From assembly GCA_001939145.1 (NCBI GenBank), contig LSRX01000753.1:295471-359470 (forward strand): a stretch of DNA of 64,000 nt, given 5' to 3'. Shown here in pieces: positions 1-9,425 of this stretch (position 1 is the first letter of the stretch; every line of letters starts with the position of its first letter). Below the pieces are notes generated by a model. It was not told where the DNA came from. It saw only the letters and a list, made by a program, of their open reading frames with translations, and did no database searches. Origin of the DNA: Symbiodinium microadriaticum. Taxonomy: Eukaryota; Sar; Dinophyceae; Suessiales; Symbiodiniaceae. A program made the position numbers and the translations under genes.

Positions 1-1776
1 TGAGGACTCAGACTTTCCCAGGGCGAAGAAGCCATCAAGCACTGAGAAAAGGCACCGCCGGAACATGAGAGCGGCAATCCACGAGCCAGCGAGATTCGAG
101 GCCAGCTCCTCAGAAGTGGAGCGGAGCGCTGCAGCCCTAAGGCTGATCACAGACAAGGCAAGGAGCTTCCCTGTAGGGGCAGAAACCAGAACGTTTCCGA
201 AAGACCTCGTAAGTGCAGACGAGTCTATCTGCGCACCGGCAGCCTGGAACACCTGAGCTCCCAGTACATCCTTGTGATCTGACCCCTTAACCTGGGCAGC
301 CTTGTAGACCTCCTTTGCACGGAGCACGCGCTGAGTCGCCTCAGAACGTTCTGGGGGGATGGAGGCCTTCTCTGCTGAGACGACAAAGAAATCGTCAATC
401 ACGAGAGCCTCCCACGGGCCGAGCCTGCCTGGTGGCCTCTTTGCAAGCAACCTGTGCCTGTCCGACAGAAGTGAGGCTTGGTGCAACAGTTCAGCATGTC
501 CTTCTGTGGCGAATTCCACTCCTAAATGATCCCCCTGGTACAACGACCTGAATGCTCCAAAAACGCGGGCCCCAGGATCGAAGAGAAGAGAAGGAGGGAC
601 CGACGGCGAACACAACCTTGCACGCGCAAGCTCAACTTGGAGCTCGCTCTCGCCCTGACCTCTGGCCTCGCACTCCCTGACGATCTTACGAGCGAGGGCT
701 AAGGCCTCCATACCTTCAAGATCCGCAACGGTAAACCCCGGCCCCACAGCGTTGCACTCAGCGCGAGAGGGACTTATCAGAGCCTGGTGATAGAAGTCGG
801 CCCTGTCGGTAGAGGCACCGATCGCGCAGTAGCCAGGCGGGATCGTAATGGCCGTGAGCATGTGGCCGGGGGGAAGGGTCTTCCACGGGCCAACCAAACG
901 GCCCTCAAGGCCGTTGCCTCCGCGACGATCCCCTATCTGCCGGTCCGACTCCTCATTTTTGTAGGCAGAGAAGACCCGCGTAAGCTCGCGGTCGCGCTTC
1001 GGCTCAAAAGCGAGAAACAAGAGTCCTCTGCTATCCCAAAGCTTTAGGAGCTGCTTGACCTTCACAGGATCCTCCTTCGATGTGTCTGGGAAGGGTAGGT
1101 TGTTCGAAGGAATGCTTCTCAACACTCGCGGCTCGAGGTAGGCCAGCTTTAGCTCAGGACCTAAGAAGTCAGCCAAAGGCCAGGCCCCATCACCTGATAT
1201 CTTCAAGCGGGAGGGTTCAACGTCACGGTAAGGTCGCAGGGCTTCGGGGCCTTCCGATGCATGTGGGATGAACCCCTGCACCTCTCTCTCTCTAGGGTAA
1301 GGCAAGGTGGTGAGCCCGACAGCGGCAAGATGCTGATCAAGCTCACGCAGCCTGGCAACAAGATGTGGGCCACGGCGGCCCGCAGCGAGGGGATGAGTCC
1401 CCTTGTCACTACACGCCCAGAGCAAACCACGAAACCTAGCGAAAATCTGAAGCTGCGTCGTATTTGGTTGCCTCCGCAGGGAGCTCACTGGCACATGGCG
1501 CAGATCGGAGTGAAGGTAGTTCAAACTCATCACCACAACATGGAGAACCTTTGCGATGAGAGACTCCTTCATACCGGCAGAAAGGGCCTTGCCTGGAGAA
1601 CCGGAGTGCGGGCTGCCAGCCAGGAAAACGGACAAGTCTGGCACAGGCAGAGGGTAGACGGCGGTGTCGGGAGCCTGGTGGCTCCTCTCGCGGATGCCAA
1701 AGCTAGTCCTGCGTAGGCGGTCCTGGTCTGCAGGATGAGCCGGGGCAGAGCTGATGCCCAACTCCAAAAGTCGAAT
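1..1776 (-). CDS. Pol fragment of element A: reverse transcriptase, C-terminus outside window
   Basis: The minus frame is open from 1776 down to position 1 with no stop, so the protein continues beyond the window. Translation shows a DIRS-type reverse transcriptase. VLHVVVMSLNYL at about 1510-1560 matches the connection segment of element B. LPPGHMLTAI near 850-876, TDRADFYHQ near 785-810, YQGDHLGVEF at 511-540 and the catalytic VIDDFF at 385-402 (the xxDD box) follow in order, and each aligns with element B. The true upstream coding continues in a different frame (1569-2153): homology crosses frames near 1660-1700, so this copy carries a 1-2 nt indel. The methyltransferase-like, RNase H and recombinase parts are expected to the left of position 1. 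Function if intact: copying element RNA into DNA. Confidence 0.8.
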   Translation of the reverse strand, partial: MRLLELGISSAPAHPADQDRLRRTSFGIRERSHQAPDTAVYPLPVPDLSVFLAGSPHSGSPGKALSAGMKESLIAKVLHVVVMSLNYLHSDLRHVPVSSLRRQPNTTQLQIFARFRGLLWACSDKGTHPLAAGRRGPHLVARLRELDQHLAAVGLTTLPYPREREVQGFIPHASEGPEALRPYRDVEPSRLKISGDGAWPLADFLGPELKLAYLEPRVLRSIPSNNLPFPDTSKEDPVKVKQLLKLWDSRGLLFLAFEPKRDRELTRVFSAYKNEESDRQIGDRRGGNGLEGRLVGPWKTLPPGHMLTAITIPPGYCAIGASTDRADFYHQALISPSRAECNAVGPGFTVADLEGMEALALARKIVRECEARGQGESELQVELARARLCSPSVPPSLLFDPGARVFGAFRSLYQGDHLGVEFATEGHAELLHQASLLSDRHRLLAKRPPGRLGPWEALVIDDFFVVSAEKASIPPERSEATQRVLRAKEVYKAAQVKGSDHKDVLGAQVFQAAGAQIDSSALTRSFGNVLVSAPTGKLLALSVISLRAAALRSTSEELASNLAGSWIAALMFRRCLFSVLDGFFALGKSESS

Positions 1777-2153
1777 TCAGAGCAAAAACCGGGAACTCCA
1801 TCAAAAGGGGATGCATCCGGCACCCTAGGGCGGTGAGGGGGATTAGTGCCAAGGGGGCACGCTGTAGCACGGCCGGGTAGGTCGGAAGACGGTCCTGGGG
1901 AAGGAACTTCGCCGCTTCTCCCAAGAGAGGAGCCTGGGACTATGTTACAACCCGACTCCCTAAGGGTCTTAGGGGTTCCGGGGGAGGCGGTGGCAGTGTT
2001 TGATCCGACGGCGGGTCCCAGGCTGGCGGGTGCATCATTTGCACTTTCACACGAGGCCTGTTGCTGTTCAAACGGCAGCTCGGACAGGGAAGTATCCACG
2101 GGGCCCCGCCCTAGCTCTTCGGCTGGGCAGCGGCCGCTTTGCGCTCGGCCCAC
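1569..2153 (-). pseudogene. N-terminal part of element A Pol, frameshifted
   Basis: This is the start of the Pol region of element A, in the -1 frame relative to Gag and overlapping the Gag end by 43 nt. The segment reading FWSWASALPRLILQTRTAYA matches the element B Pol sequence around FREWAAALPRWVAKSRTLFG. After about 1690 this frame stops resembling B and the homology continues in the next frame (VYPLPVPDLSVF), which is open to the window edge. A small insertion or deletion therefore separates this piece from the reverse transcriptase. An ATG at 2151-2153 lies in this frame, so reinitiation is conceivable as well as frameshifting from Gag. Confidence 0.6.
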
Positions 2154-3790
2154 AGTTTCGCTCTTTGCTGCTTCCGATTTAGCTGGGGAGATGCCTTGGC
2201 AGGGGCTTCAACGCTTGCAGGTCCTGACGGCTGGCTCCTCGGCACTTCGGCCCTCCGGCTCGCCAGGGTCTCCATCTCCTTCACGTAGCTCAGGGCCACT
2301 GCTACCCACTTTGGGTCGGCGAGATGCGAGCAGACTCTGACAGAGCCCGAGCTGCGCTGAGGGGAAGAAAACACGGTGGAGGGCGGATCCTCTTGCAGGG
2401 TAAGAATCCAACCAAGATCGGCTCGCCCAGAATCGCTGACCAGTTGGTCTATCATGACGATGGCCAAAGCCAAAACATCCTTTGCGCCCTCCGTCTGGTT
2501 TGAACCCAGCAAGTCGAAAGCCTGGGCGAGTTGCCACTGGAGGAGGCCGAAGGTCCTCTGGTCTCTGTACCCACCGTACCTTTCGAGGTACTTTGTCATG
2601 ACTGAGTGCCTCTGGGCATCTTCCTGCAGCACGGACAAGTTTGCAGTAGGCTCCATACGGCGGAGGGCCGCTTCTTGCACTCGTCCAAAGAAAGCGCCGG
2701 TGCGAGAGTGCAGCTCCTTCTGGAGCTTCAACCTGGCTGCTGAGCCTTTGACCGAAAGGCTGGACGAGGATCCGGCCCCTAAGTCTGACAAAGGGTCGCT
2801 CGACCCGGCAAGCTGAGTGACCAAAGTGTTCAGTGCTCGACTCTGGGCCAGCAGGGCTGCGGCAAGCGGAGCTCCTTCCTCGGCGCCTTCCCCATCGATT
2901 GCAAGGGCCACGGGGCCGTCTTCCAGCGCACCCGCGGCTGCATGAGGGCTCTTCGGCAAGGCTGCTCTCGGGGGAGCACCCAACATATCTGCAAGTCTCC
3001 TGGGCTGCACCGGGGATGCCGCGATCGCTGCTGAAACCGGGGCTGCTAAAACCGGCCTTGGGGCGAGTTGCACCTGTTGGACCTGAGGGACCTGGCCTTC
3101 GCCTGCGCCTGGAGTCGGGGCCTGCGGCTGGTTGGCCTTGGAAAGCAGCTGCACCTGGGAACTCAGAGCCTGGATGGCTGCCAGCATATCGGTCTGCTGA
3201 GCAGCCAGCGCCGCCACCGTGGGTTTCCTCTTTGGGGGCTCGGCCTTGGCTTTCCGCCCTAATATGGGAGGAGCCTCCTCCGCTGCAATGAGCTCCTCGG
3301 CCGTCACGTAGCCCGCGCCTCGGTCGCCTTCTAGACCTCCCATCCAGTTCATGGCATAGCTCGCCAAACTCGTGGCGAGGGGGAACAACATGTTTGCCTC
3401 CTCGGAGAAGGGCACACAGTCTCCGATCCCCTCCTCCAAAAGCTCCAGAGCAATGCTGGCTGAGTCTGCCAAGTCGATCAAAAGCACATCCAGCGTTCTT
3501 GGGGGGTAGACCCCCATCCACTCCCCGGATTCGCCCAACTCGACAGCCGGAGCGGAGGCGACCACATGAGGACCAAGCACACCTGTGAACCCTTCGGCCG
3601 TGGCTTCTCGGAGGAGCCCAGCCGGCAGGTAATCGAGCGGGACGGCGAGCAGAAAACCCCCTGGCCTTTTCAGCACACAGTAACAGACCGCGGGGGGCCC
3701 TTCTTCTGCTCCTGGTAGGAGCAAGTGGCTCCTCAACTTCAAAAGGCTGACGTCTCCAGCTTCTGCAGGCTGCACCTCCTCTGGGTTCAT
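2111..3790 (-). CDS. Gag-like protein of element A
   Basis: This is a 559-residue structural (Gag-like) protein of a DIRS-like element. Its position between the viroplasmin-like ORF and Pol, and its homology to the 41203-42870 ORF of element B, define it. The shared blocks are near the C-terminus: LERYGGYRDQRTFG, the stretch DSGRADLGWILTLQEDPPS, and PKWVAVALSYVKEMETL. The middle is Pro/Ala/Gln-rich with a short possible coiled coil (about residues 195-220). The C-terminus is basic (RKQQRAKLWAERKAAAA). I see no CCHC zinc knuckle. The start is chosen because its ATG overlaps the upstream TGA as ATGA (3787-3790), which suggests coupled termination and reinitiation. A second frame (2208-3917) is also open through almost all of this gene; it encodes a Arg/Gly/Pro-rich product I regard as a shadow. 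Confidence 0.8.
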   Translation of the reverse strand: MNPEEVQPAEAGDVSLLKLRSHLLLPGAEEGPPAVCYCVLKRPGGFLLAVPLDYLPAGLLREATAEGFTGVLGPHVVASAPAVELGESGEWMGVYPPRTLDVLLIDLADSASIALELLEEGIGDCVPFSEEANMLFPLATSLASYAMNWMGGLEGDRGAGYVTAEELIAAEEAPPILGRKAKAEPPKRKPTVAALAAQQTDMLAAIQALSSQVQLLSKANQPQAPTPGAGEGQVPQVQQVQLAPRPVLAAPVSAAIAASPVQPRRLADMLGAPPRAALPKSPHAAAGALEDGPVALAIDGEGAEEGAPLAAALLAQSRALNTLVTQLAGSSDPLSDLGAGSSSSLSVKGSAARLKLQKELHSRTGAFFGRVQEAALRRMEPTANLSVLQEDAQRHSVMTKYLERYGGYRDQRTFGLLQWQLAQAFDLLGSNQTEGAKDVLALAIVMIDQLVSDSGRADLGWILTLQEDPPSTVFSSPQRSSGSVRVCSHLADPKWVAVALSYVKEMETLASRRAEVPRSQPSGPASVEAPAKASPQLNRKQQRAKLWAERKAAAAQPKS

Positions 3791-4425
3791 GGCTCCAGCA
3801 CGGTGGGGAAGGGCCTCCTAGCCCCTGCAACGTAAATCCTAGCCTCCGTCTCAGTGGGCCAGCCGTGAGACAAGGAGAGCCCACGATGATGATCCACAAG
3901 GCGAAGGTAGGTGCCACGGTTCGTAGTGACCTGGACGTCGTTGCTGTGCTCGGTGCGGAGCACCACGTACACGCGCGAAGGTAGCTTCAAGGGAGGGGTG
4001 CAGCTCGGGGTTGCGACCCGATCGTTCAACACAGCGGAAGCCCAGCAGCCAGCGACCCAAGCTCGGTTTGCTCGAAAGGCAGGAGTGGCGGCCACTGACC
4101 TGAGGAGCCGGGCGGAATCCAAAAGGTGAGGTGGAATCTCTGGGAAAGAGGCCTCAATTGCAGCACGGCTCTCAGGGGCACGAGGAATTAAGGTAGGCGG
4201 GTTAGGGTCCCTACCTATGTACCCAAGCCGGTCGGCTCCTAAACCTGAAGTTGCAGCAGACGAAGCACTCGGGGCTTCATGGGCAAGTGCACTGGATCCT
4301 GAGGGGGCCTCAGAGGCAGGAGGAGCTGAAGGAGGGCCCCGGCTGCGGGTGATGGAAATCCTTAGGCCCTCGAAGTCCAAGGACAGCTGAGTGATAGCCT
4401 CAGGGTCAGGACCGGGAGTGCCCAT
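3787..4425 (-). CDS. Element A ORF2, RNase H1 N-terminal (viroplasmin/HBD)-like domain
   Basis: This protein of about 212 residues is counted from the ATG at 4423-4425, which overlaps the stop of the membrane ORF by 20 nt. The frame is open further up to 4572, but the conserved overlap in both elements favours the inner ATG. The N-terminal half is Ser/Pro/Ala-rich. The C-terminal 50-60 residues read SRVYVVLRTEHSNDVQ, then an aromatic/hydrophobic stretch, then SHGWPTETEARIYVAGA. That pattern (YxVxRG... GFPTxxEAxxY) is the one I know from the RNase H1 N-terminal hybrid-binding domain, also called the caulimovirus viroplasmin domain, which binds RNA/DNA hybrids. A role handling the replication intermediate is an inference. 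It ends at the ATGA overlap with Gag. Confidence 0.65.
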   Translation of the reverse strand: MGTPGPDPEAITQLSLDFEGLRISITRSRGPPSAPPASEAPSGSSALAHEAPSASSAATSGLGADRLGYIGRDPNPPTLIPRAPESRAAIEASFPEIPPHLLDSARLLRSVAATPAFRANRAWVAGCWASAVLNDRVATPSCTPPLKLPSRVYVVLRTEHSNDVQVTTNRGTYLRLVDHHRGLSLSHGWPTETEARIYVAGARRPFPTVLEP

Positions 4426-4699
4426 ACAAAGCCAAGCGGGCTGGTCCTTGAGCAGTAGGAGCGAAGGCGGTATCCCTTGTGTGGCGAAGGTGGCGGAGAT
4501 GGGAAGGAGGACAGTAGAGAGTGATGAAGAGGAAAAGCCCGAGTCCAAGGGCGGTGAGGAAGCCCAAGACAAAGGCTAAGCCAAGTTGGGCAAGAGAGGA
4601 ACCCTGGCAGTGGACCGGGCACCGAAGACCCCAAAAATCACTCTTAATACCCTCCGAAATCACCGAAGCAACCTCCCTCACAAGGGGACCCCACACCAT
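4406..4699 (-). CDS. Element A ORF1, small single-pass membrane protein
   Basis: This 97-residue ORF opens the element. It has a conserved N-terminus ending in SDFWGLRCPVHC, then one strong hydrophobic segment (LGLAFVLGFLTALGLGLFLF, about residues 38-60), then a short basic tail. The element B counterpart (43552-43818) has the same start, the WGL-CP motif and the helix, although the tail differs, so the protein is under selection or was recently copied. The stop overlaps the next cistron by 20 nt. The function is unknown; a one-pass membrane protein in front of Gag is unusual for DIRS-like elements as I know them. Confidence 0.7.
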   Translation of the reverse strand: MVWGPLVREVASVISEGIKSDFWGLRCPVHCQGSSLAQLGLAFVLGFLTALGLGLFLFITLYCPPSHLRHLRHTRDTAFAPTAQGPARLALYGHSRS

Positions 4700-4735
4700 T
4701 CTTGAACCGCGACAACGGCAGCCATGTTCAAACTC
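4700..4735. other. Putative 5' terminal segment of element A
   Basis: The plus-strand sequence just outside the first ATG (around CTTGAACCGCGACAACGG) resembles the equivalent place in element B (CTTTGAGCCGTGGCAGT at 43838). It is immediately followed by a microsatellite, so this is the best estimate of the element edge. No target-site duplication could be recognised. Confidence 0.35.
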
Positions 4736-4747
4736 ATCACTACTTTC

Positions 4748-4781
<34 letters not shown>

Positions 4782-4845
4782 CTAGCTAGCTAGCTAGCTA
4801 GCTAGCTAGCTAGTTAGTTAGTTAGTTAGTCAGTTAGTTAGTTCT
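4748..4845. repeat. (GTTA)n/(GCTA)n microsatellite
   Basis: Uninterrupted GTTA units change to GCTA units and back to GTTA over roughly 100 bp. The array abuts the presumed 5' end of element A. Confidence 0.95.
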
Positions 4846-4908
4846 TTATTTAGCTAATTGATTAGTTAATTAATTGATTGGGTAATTAGTTCATTTATGT
4901 ATTTATTT

Positions 4909-4950
4909 GATATATATATATATATATATATACATACATACATACATACA

Positions 4951-4983
<33 letters not shown>
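4909..4983. repeat. (TA)n-(CATA)n microsatellite
   Basis: About 20 bp of TA dinucleotides are followed by some 50 bp of CATA units. Confidence 0.95.
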
Positions 4984-5083
4984 GCACTGTCATTCATCTG
5001 ATGCATCCTCTGCACCATATTCCTGCTGGTGAAGCAATGACAAAAATGGCTCCTCTCCAGGAATTTTGGTCACTCCCATGGAG

Positions 5084-5422
5084 TCAACATAGCTCCACAC
5101 ATCCTAGCCGAAAGGGCGCGTTTGGGCCATCACCAACATCCGTACAACAGAGATCAGCCTCATATGCCCAGCCGTTCCCTGCAGGATCTTCAGCTGCCTT
5201 GCAGTCAGCACGGGAGGCCTTGCAATTTGCATAGACATGCAGTCTCGGGCTGAGGCCACTATCGCCTTCGAGGAGGATGAACCGGTCCTCTCTGGCGCGG
5301 AAGCGTACATTGATCCGTGCGAGCGCAAGTTCTGCGAGTTTCCTCTTCGGCTCGACAGCTTCGCCCTCGTCCGGCACAGCAGCTGTGTCTGGGTCGTTCC
5401 CGACCTGCGGATCCGCAGCCAC
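5084..5422 (-). CDS. Possible host exon, hypothetical protein
   Basis: This open frame of 112 codons has protein-like composition: an acidic start (GNDPDTAAVPDEGEAVE), then a charged region LAELALARINVRFRAREDRF, then a Cys-containing end. It is not part of element A and no family is recognised. A splice site may truncate either side. Confidence 0.25.
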   Translation of the reverse strand: MAADPQVGNDPDTAAVPDEGEAVEPKRKLAELALARINVRFRAREDRFILLEGDSGLSPRLHVYANCKASRADCKAAEDPAGNGWAYEADLCCTDVGDGPNAPFRLGCVELC

Positions 5423-7149
5423 ACAAGCCTGGGCCTACCAACTGGCTACGCTGGTTGCATCAAGCCGCACCGGCCTTCGATGTATTGATGACAGACGCTC
5501 CTTGCGCCCCACTCCCCGCCGCGACATTGGTGCTGCTGTTTGACTTGGCAAACCTTTCGAGCACTCAAATTACTCATAGACGTTCTATCAACATCTATCA
5601 AAGCAGGGCGCCGATTCCGCTACGGTAACACCAAGGATCTGACTTGCTCTTCAGTCCACGGATCATCCAGATACCCCGACGTCACCTGCCGGAAACCATA
5701 ACTAGGGGCAGTCGGCAATGCTCCTGAGAATACAAACCATTCAAGCCAGGAGTGGCATGGCCTGGTACGTCTCGTGGAGCCAGAAGCGGCTGCCTACGAA
5801 GACCAAGCTAACACCCACAACAAACCGGCACATCCCGAAACTTGCAGACTAAGGCCTGCTGGCTCGCTCTGACCATGGCAGCCTACTGCAGCCTAAATTC
5901 AGAGCCTGAGTTGAGCCAGAAGAATCACTCTTTCCGGAGGGGGGGCAGCGGAACAGGATCAGGTTCCAAGCACTTCTCGCTGAATCTCCTTTCCTCCCAA
6001 AGCCACCACAGGTGCCATTGCAGGACCTGGACGCCCTTCGGGGAATCAGGTGCTTGCGGCTTTGAGACCATAACTACCAGGCACTTGTGGCTTTCCTGCG
6101 TTTTGCAGGCGGGATCATGGCATCATGTGACCCGGGGCCTGGGGGCATGAAAAAGATGAATTTGGAGTGAGCCCTACGCTCAGTGTCTTCTAGCACCCTC
6201 GGCTCACAGAGACCAGGCATTATCGTGCAATATGTGCAGAAGCTGTCCAAGGCCGTGAGTTTTCATCGTCCACGGTACAGCAGCTCAAATTGCCGCAAAT
6301 GAAAGCAAGCGGACAGCGCGGAAGAGGCTGTCTCCCTGCGAAACAGGTACAGTAGTCTCCTGGTCAAGTTCCCGAGTGTTACTAAGTAGGTCTTTGGCGC
6401 TCTTTCAAATCGGTCGTCCACCTGACTACACAGCTCCACTCACGCAGAGCATCTCACAGCACTTTGTTTGCTCGGAGGGCACCGAAGCTGCGCTGCCTGG
6501 CCATGCTGAAGGAGCGACGTCAAGGTCATCAGTCTACTCCGAGCTTCACAGGCTTCATCTTGACCGCTGCTACGCAACGCAAACCACTGTATGTTGCGAA
6601 GCATGCAAGCAAACCTGTGAAGCCCTCGGCTGGCAGCCACAGCAGGTGGCAAGTTGCCACTCTTCACCACCTCGGAGATTCCAGTATTCAACAAAAGCCA
6701 ATTCTGGAGGCAATCGCAGCAATATCATTTGGCTGTAACTGGGAGGCATGCGAAAGCTGCAGCCGCAGCAGCAGCGGAAGCAGTACCGGCGGCAAAAGCA
6801 TACGCCTCAATACATTGAGCAAAGCACGCAGGAACCCAAACATGCCTCGATTTTCTTGCAAGCCCCCTGGGCGACACGCAGGCTTTGGAAGCTGCGGCTG
6901 CGATCGGGCAACAGGTGCCTCCTTGATGCTGCTGATGGCGGGAGGTGGCACCTGCGTCACCCGTCACCCTATAGAACTTGCATGCGCCCGATGCCCTGAC
7001 GATAGTTCGATCCAAGTCTTCTGGCAAGCAGTCTGGACCGATTGATGACAGCTGTTGCGTGCGACCTCGTTCATGATCCGATCATGGTACTGGCACACAT
7101 TAACCGGTTGCCGGTCAGTGCACGTACGGATGTTCGCACAGACCGATCA
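5423..7149. other. No supported gene
   Basis: There are only short open frames on both strands, with no recognisable domain and no repeat structure. The stretch is probably intergenic or intronic. Confidence 0.4.
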
Positions 7150-7194
7150 ACGGACGGACGGATGGATAGACAGACGGACGGATGGATGGATGGA
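7150..7194. repeat. GGAC/GGAT tetranucleotide repeat
   Basis: Degenerate CGGA and TGGA units form a short array. Confidence 0.9.
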
Positions 7195-7511
7195 CACGCA
7201 GATAACCTTTGAACAGACAAAGAGGTGCATGACCGGCCGATAGAAATCGAACGGGATGGACCAATAAGTAGTTAGGTGAACACATGATCAGTAGATTCAG
7301 TAGATGACCAGATGTGTAATCGCCGTTTTCTAGATTCCTGCATGATAGCAAAAACATGCTGACTGATGCCGACTGCAACGGTATCTTAGATTGCGTTGAT
7401 TCCACGGTCATTGCTACAGCATCCTACAAAGGGTCAGCAGCACCAAGCTTGCTTGTCTAAGTTCTGAAGAAAACGACCAAAGGAATGACAGTGGATACTT
7501 CTTCTCAACAA

Positions 7512-7549
7512 ACAGCAGCCGCAGCAGCAGCAGCAGCAGCAGCAGCAGC

Positions 7550-7580
<31 letters not shown>

Positions 7581-7602
7581 CCACCACCACACCTAGCACC
7601 AC
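7512..7602. repeat. (GCA)n-(CAC)n trinucleotide repeat
   Basis: A run of GCA triplets passes directly into CAC triplets. The open frames across it (poly-Ala/Pro on plus, poly-Val/Leu on minus) come from the repeat itself. Confidence 0.95.
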
Positions 7603-9125
7603 CAGTAACGGCAGCCCGCACAGCAGAGCGCAAATCGGCAGAAGTGGGCCGCGCACTCAAGAGTAGGTCGAGAGGCGGAGCAGGTGCGCAGCACCGAAAC
7701 TGGCAAGGGAATTTCTAAATTTCAATGTAGTTCACATTGAGGAGCTCTTCTTCATAAGGGTACTTGCCCTGGTCCACTCATGCGTGCAAAAAAATCATCT
7801 GCATTGCGCACTCCATCACAGACATGATTGGTTTTACTTGCATCTTGGCATGGTGTTGATGTACAGGCAGGAGTTCGGCCTTGAAGCAAAGAGATTCAAA
7901 CCGCTCAGACTGTTGAGAACTCTTCGCTCTCGAGACCATTATGCACACATACTCGACACCGGGCATCCAATACACCATGGTCTCATCAAAGAAGATGTGC
8001 AGCAAGGCAAGTCGCTTCGACATGCTAAAAGCCTGAGCCGCGCCTGGCTGGCATTCGAGAGTCTCCGAGGGCTCTCAGCATGACGCCTCGCACAAAAAAA
8101 TGCTGGGATGGGTTTGGAGATCTTTAGGGGTGCTTCTGCATCAAGTCTCGTTTCGACTTCGGAAGCCGCTAGGTCGCCGACTGTGGGGCGGTGCCGGGCC
8201 TCGCAGGCTTCGCCTGTGGCGGCACTGCAAGAAGAGCATCACGTACGGAAGGCAATGGTGAATCCTCCTCACGATCGACGTCCACAGGGACCACAGGGGC
8301 TGCGGGAACAACCTCACATCAGAAAACCGAATCACATGGGCTGGTCAACACGTCATGTGTCACGACCGCAACAACCCAGCGTCTGGCAGCGGTCGAAAAA
8401 ATCTCCAGAACCTTCCGAAATCCAGAGCACTTACACTGAGCACTTCCACGGCCATCAAACTGAGAGCCCTCATTCCCCCTGCCTGCACACCTAGCACTAC
8501 CGAGTCCGATTCGGGCAGGACCTCTGCCAAAAGATCGTCGGCCTGGACGCTTTGAAAAATGCAGGCTATCCCAGCCATTCGCTCTCGTTGAGGGCAGGGA
8601 CCGAAGGAACATCGACAGACCGAAAATCTGCAAGACAAACAATTCCATCGCGTGATTCTGAATCTCGTGAGGCAACAAGCACACGGCCTTTCCTTCCACA
8701 AACGGGTTTGTCAGCTTTCATTAAAACTCCACCGTGCTGCTGGTCTTGCTGTCACCGCTTGCCCCCCACATGACGACTGCATTTTGAACTTGCTTTGCCG
8801 CTGGTAGCTGAAGAGTTCAGAAGAATGGCAAAATGTTTCACAGGGTGCTGGTCCGACATGCATTTGACAGGGAAAAGATTTGAAGAGCTGCTCCCATAAC
8901 TGCCGGCAGTTTTGTACACCAAGAGTACGATGAGTGCTCCTCCCCCTCTGCCCGAGTGCCAACACTCATCTTCTCAAGGCGACCCTTCAAGACTGTGACA
9001 TGCTATCTGCCAGTTGAGCCAGAAGACGAAACTGATGTCATAAAGTTATCGTAGCACACACTGCCGTGAAGCCTTCGCTGATCGTCTATGGCGACGGATA
9101 TGGTATGAGATGGTGGCATTGGCCA
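7603..9125. other. No supported gene
   Basis: Only short overlapping open frames on both strands are present, with no domain signal. Nothing else is seen apart from a short A-run near 8094. Confidence 0.4.
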
Positions 9126-9137
9126 CCCAATACAAGT

Positions 9138-9147
9138 AGCAACCACC

Positions 9148-9179
<32 letters not shown>

Positions 9180-9425
9180 CAACAATCAACACAACCACAT
9201 CCACATCCACATCCACATCCACATCCACATCCACATCCACATCCACATCCACATCCACATCCACATCCACAACCACAGCAGCTGCAGCAGCAGCAGCAGC
9301 AGCAGCACCAAGAACAACAGAGACAGCATCAGCGACAGAGACAGCCACAGCGACAGCCAGCGACAGTGAGAGCAGTAGCGGCAGCAACAGCAACAGCAAC
9401 AGCAACAACAGCAGCAACAACAAGA
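9138..9425. repeat. Compound microsatellite: (CAC)n (CAA)n (CCACAT)n (CAG)n
   Basis: A nearly 300-bp block contains CAC triplets, CAA triplets, about twelve CCACAT hexamers (roughly 9196-9270), CAG triplets and degenerate CAG/CAA. It generates His/Gln and Asp/Val low-complexity open frames on the two strands that I do not regard as genes. Confidence 0.95.

Larger units (their letters stand above)
1..4720 (-). mobile_element. DIRS-like retrotransposon, element A (partial)
   Basis: This is a minus-strand tyrosine-recombinase-type (DIRS-like) retroelement whose 3' part is cut by the window edge. In order of transcription it holds a short membrane ORF, an ORF with an RNase H1 N-terminal/viroplasmin-like end, a Gag-like ORF, and a Pol whose reverse transcriptase is visible to position 1. 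Every ORF has a homologue in the same order in element B (35.7-43.9 kb), which does reach a tyrosine recombinase, so A is classified by that relationship. The 5' end is placed near 4700-4735, because plus-strand sequence there resembles the B 5' end and is followed directly by a GTTA/GCTA microsatellite. A is probably defective, because Pol is frameshifted near 1.68 kb. Confidence 0.8.

Noticed and set aside
2208..3917. 569-codon minus-strand ORF overlapping Gag A
   Set aside because: Arg/Gly/Pro-rich with no domain; Gag in the other frame matches element B Gag, so this is a shadow of the -1 Pol frame. Kept only as part of a finding.
4686..4735. Relic dinoflagellate spliced leader (GGTTCAAG resembling GGCTCAAG) before element A ORF1
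   Set aside because: Only about 8 bases match and the CCATTTT core is missing; better explained as the conserved element 5' end.
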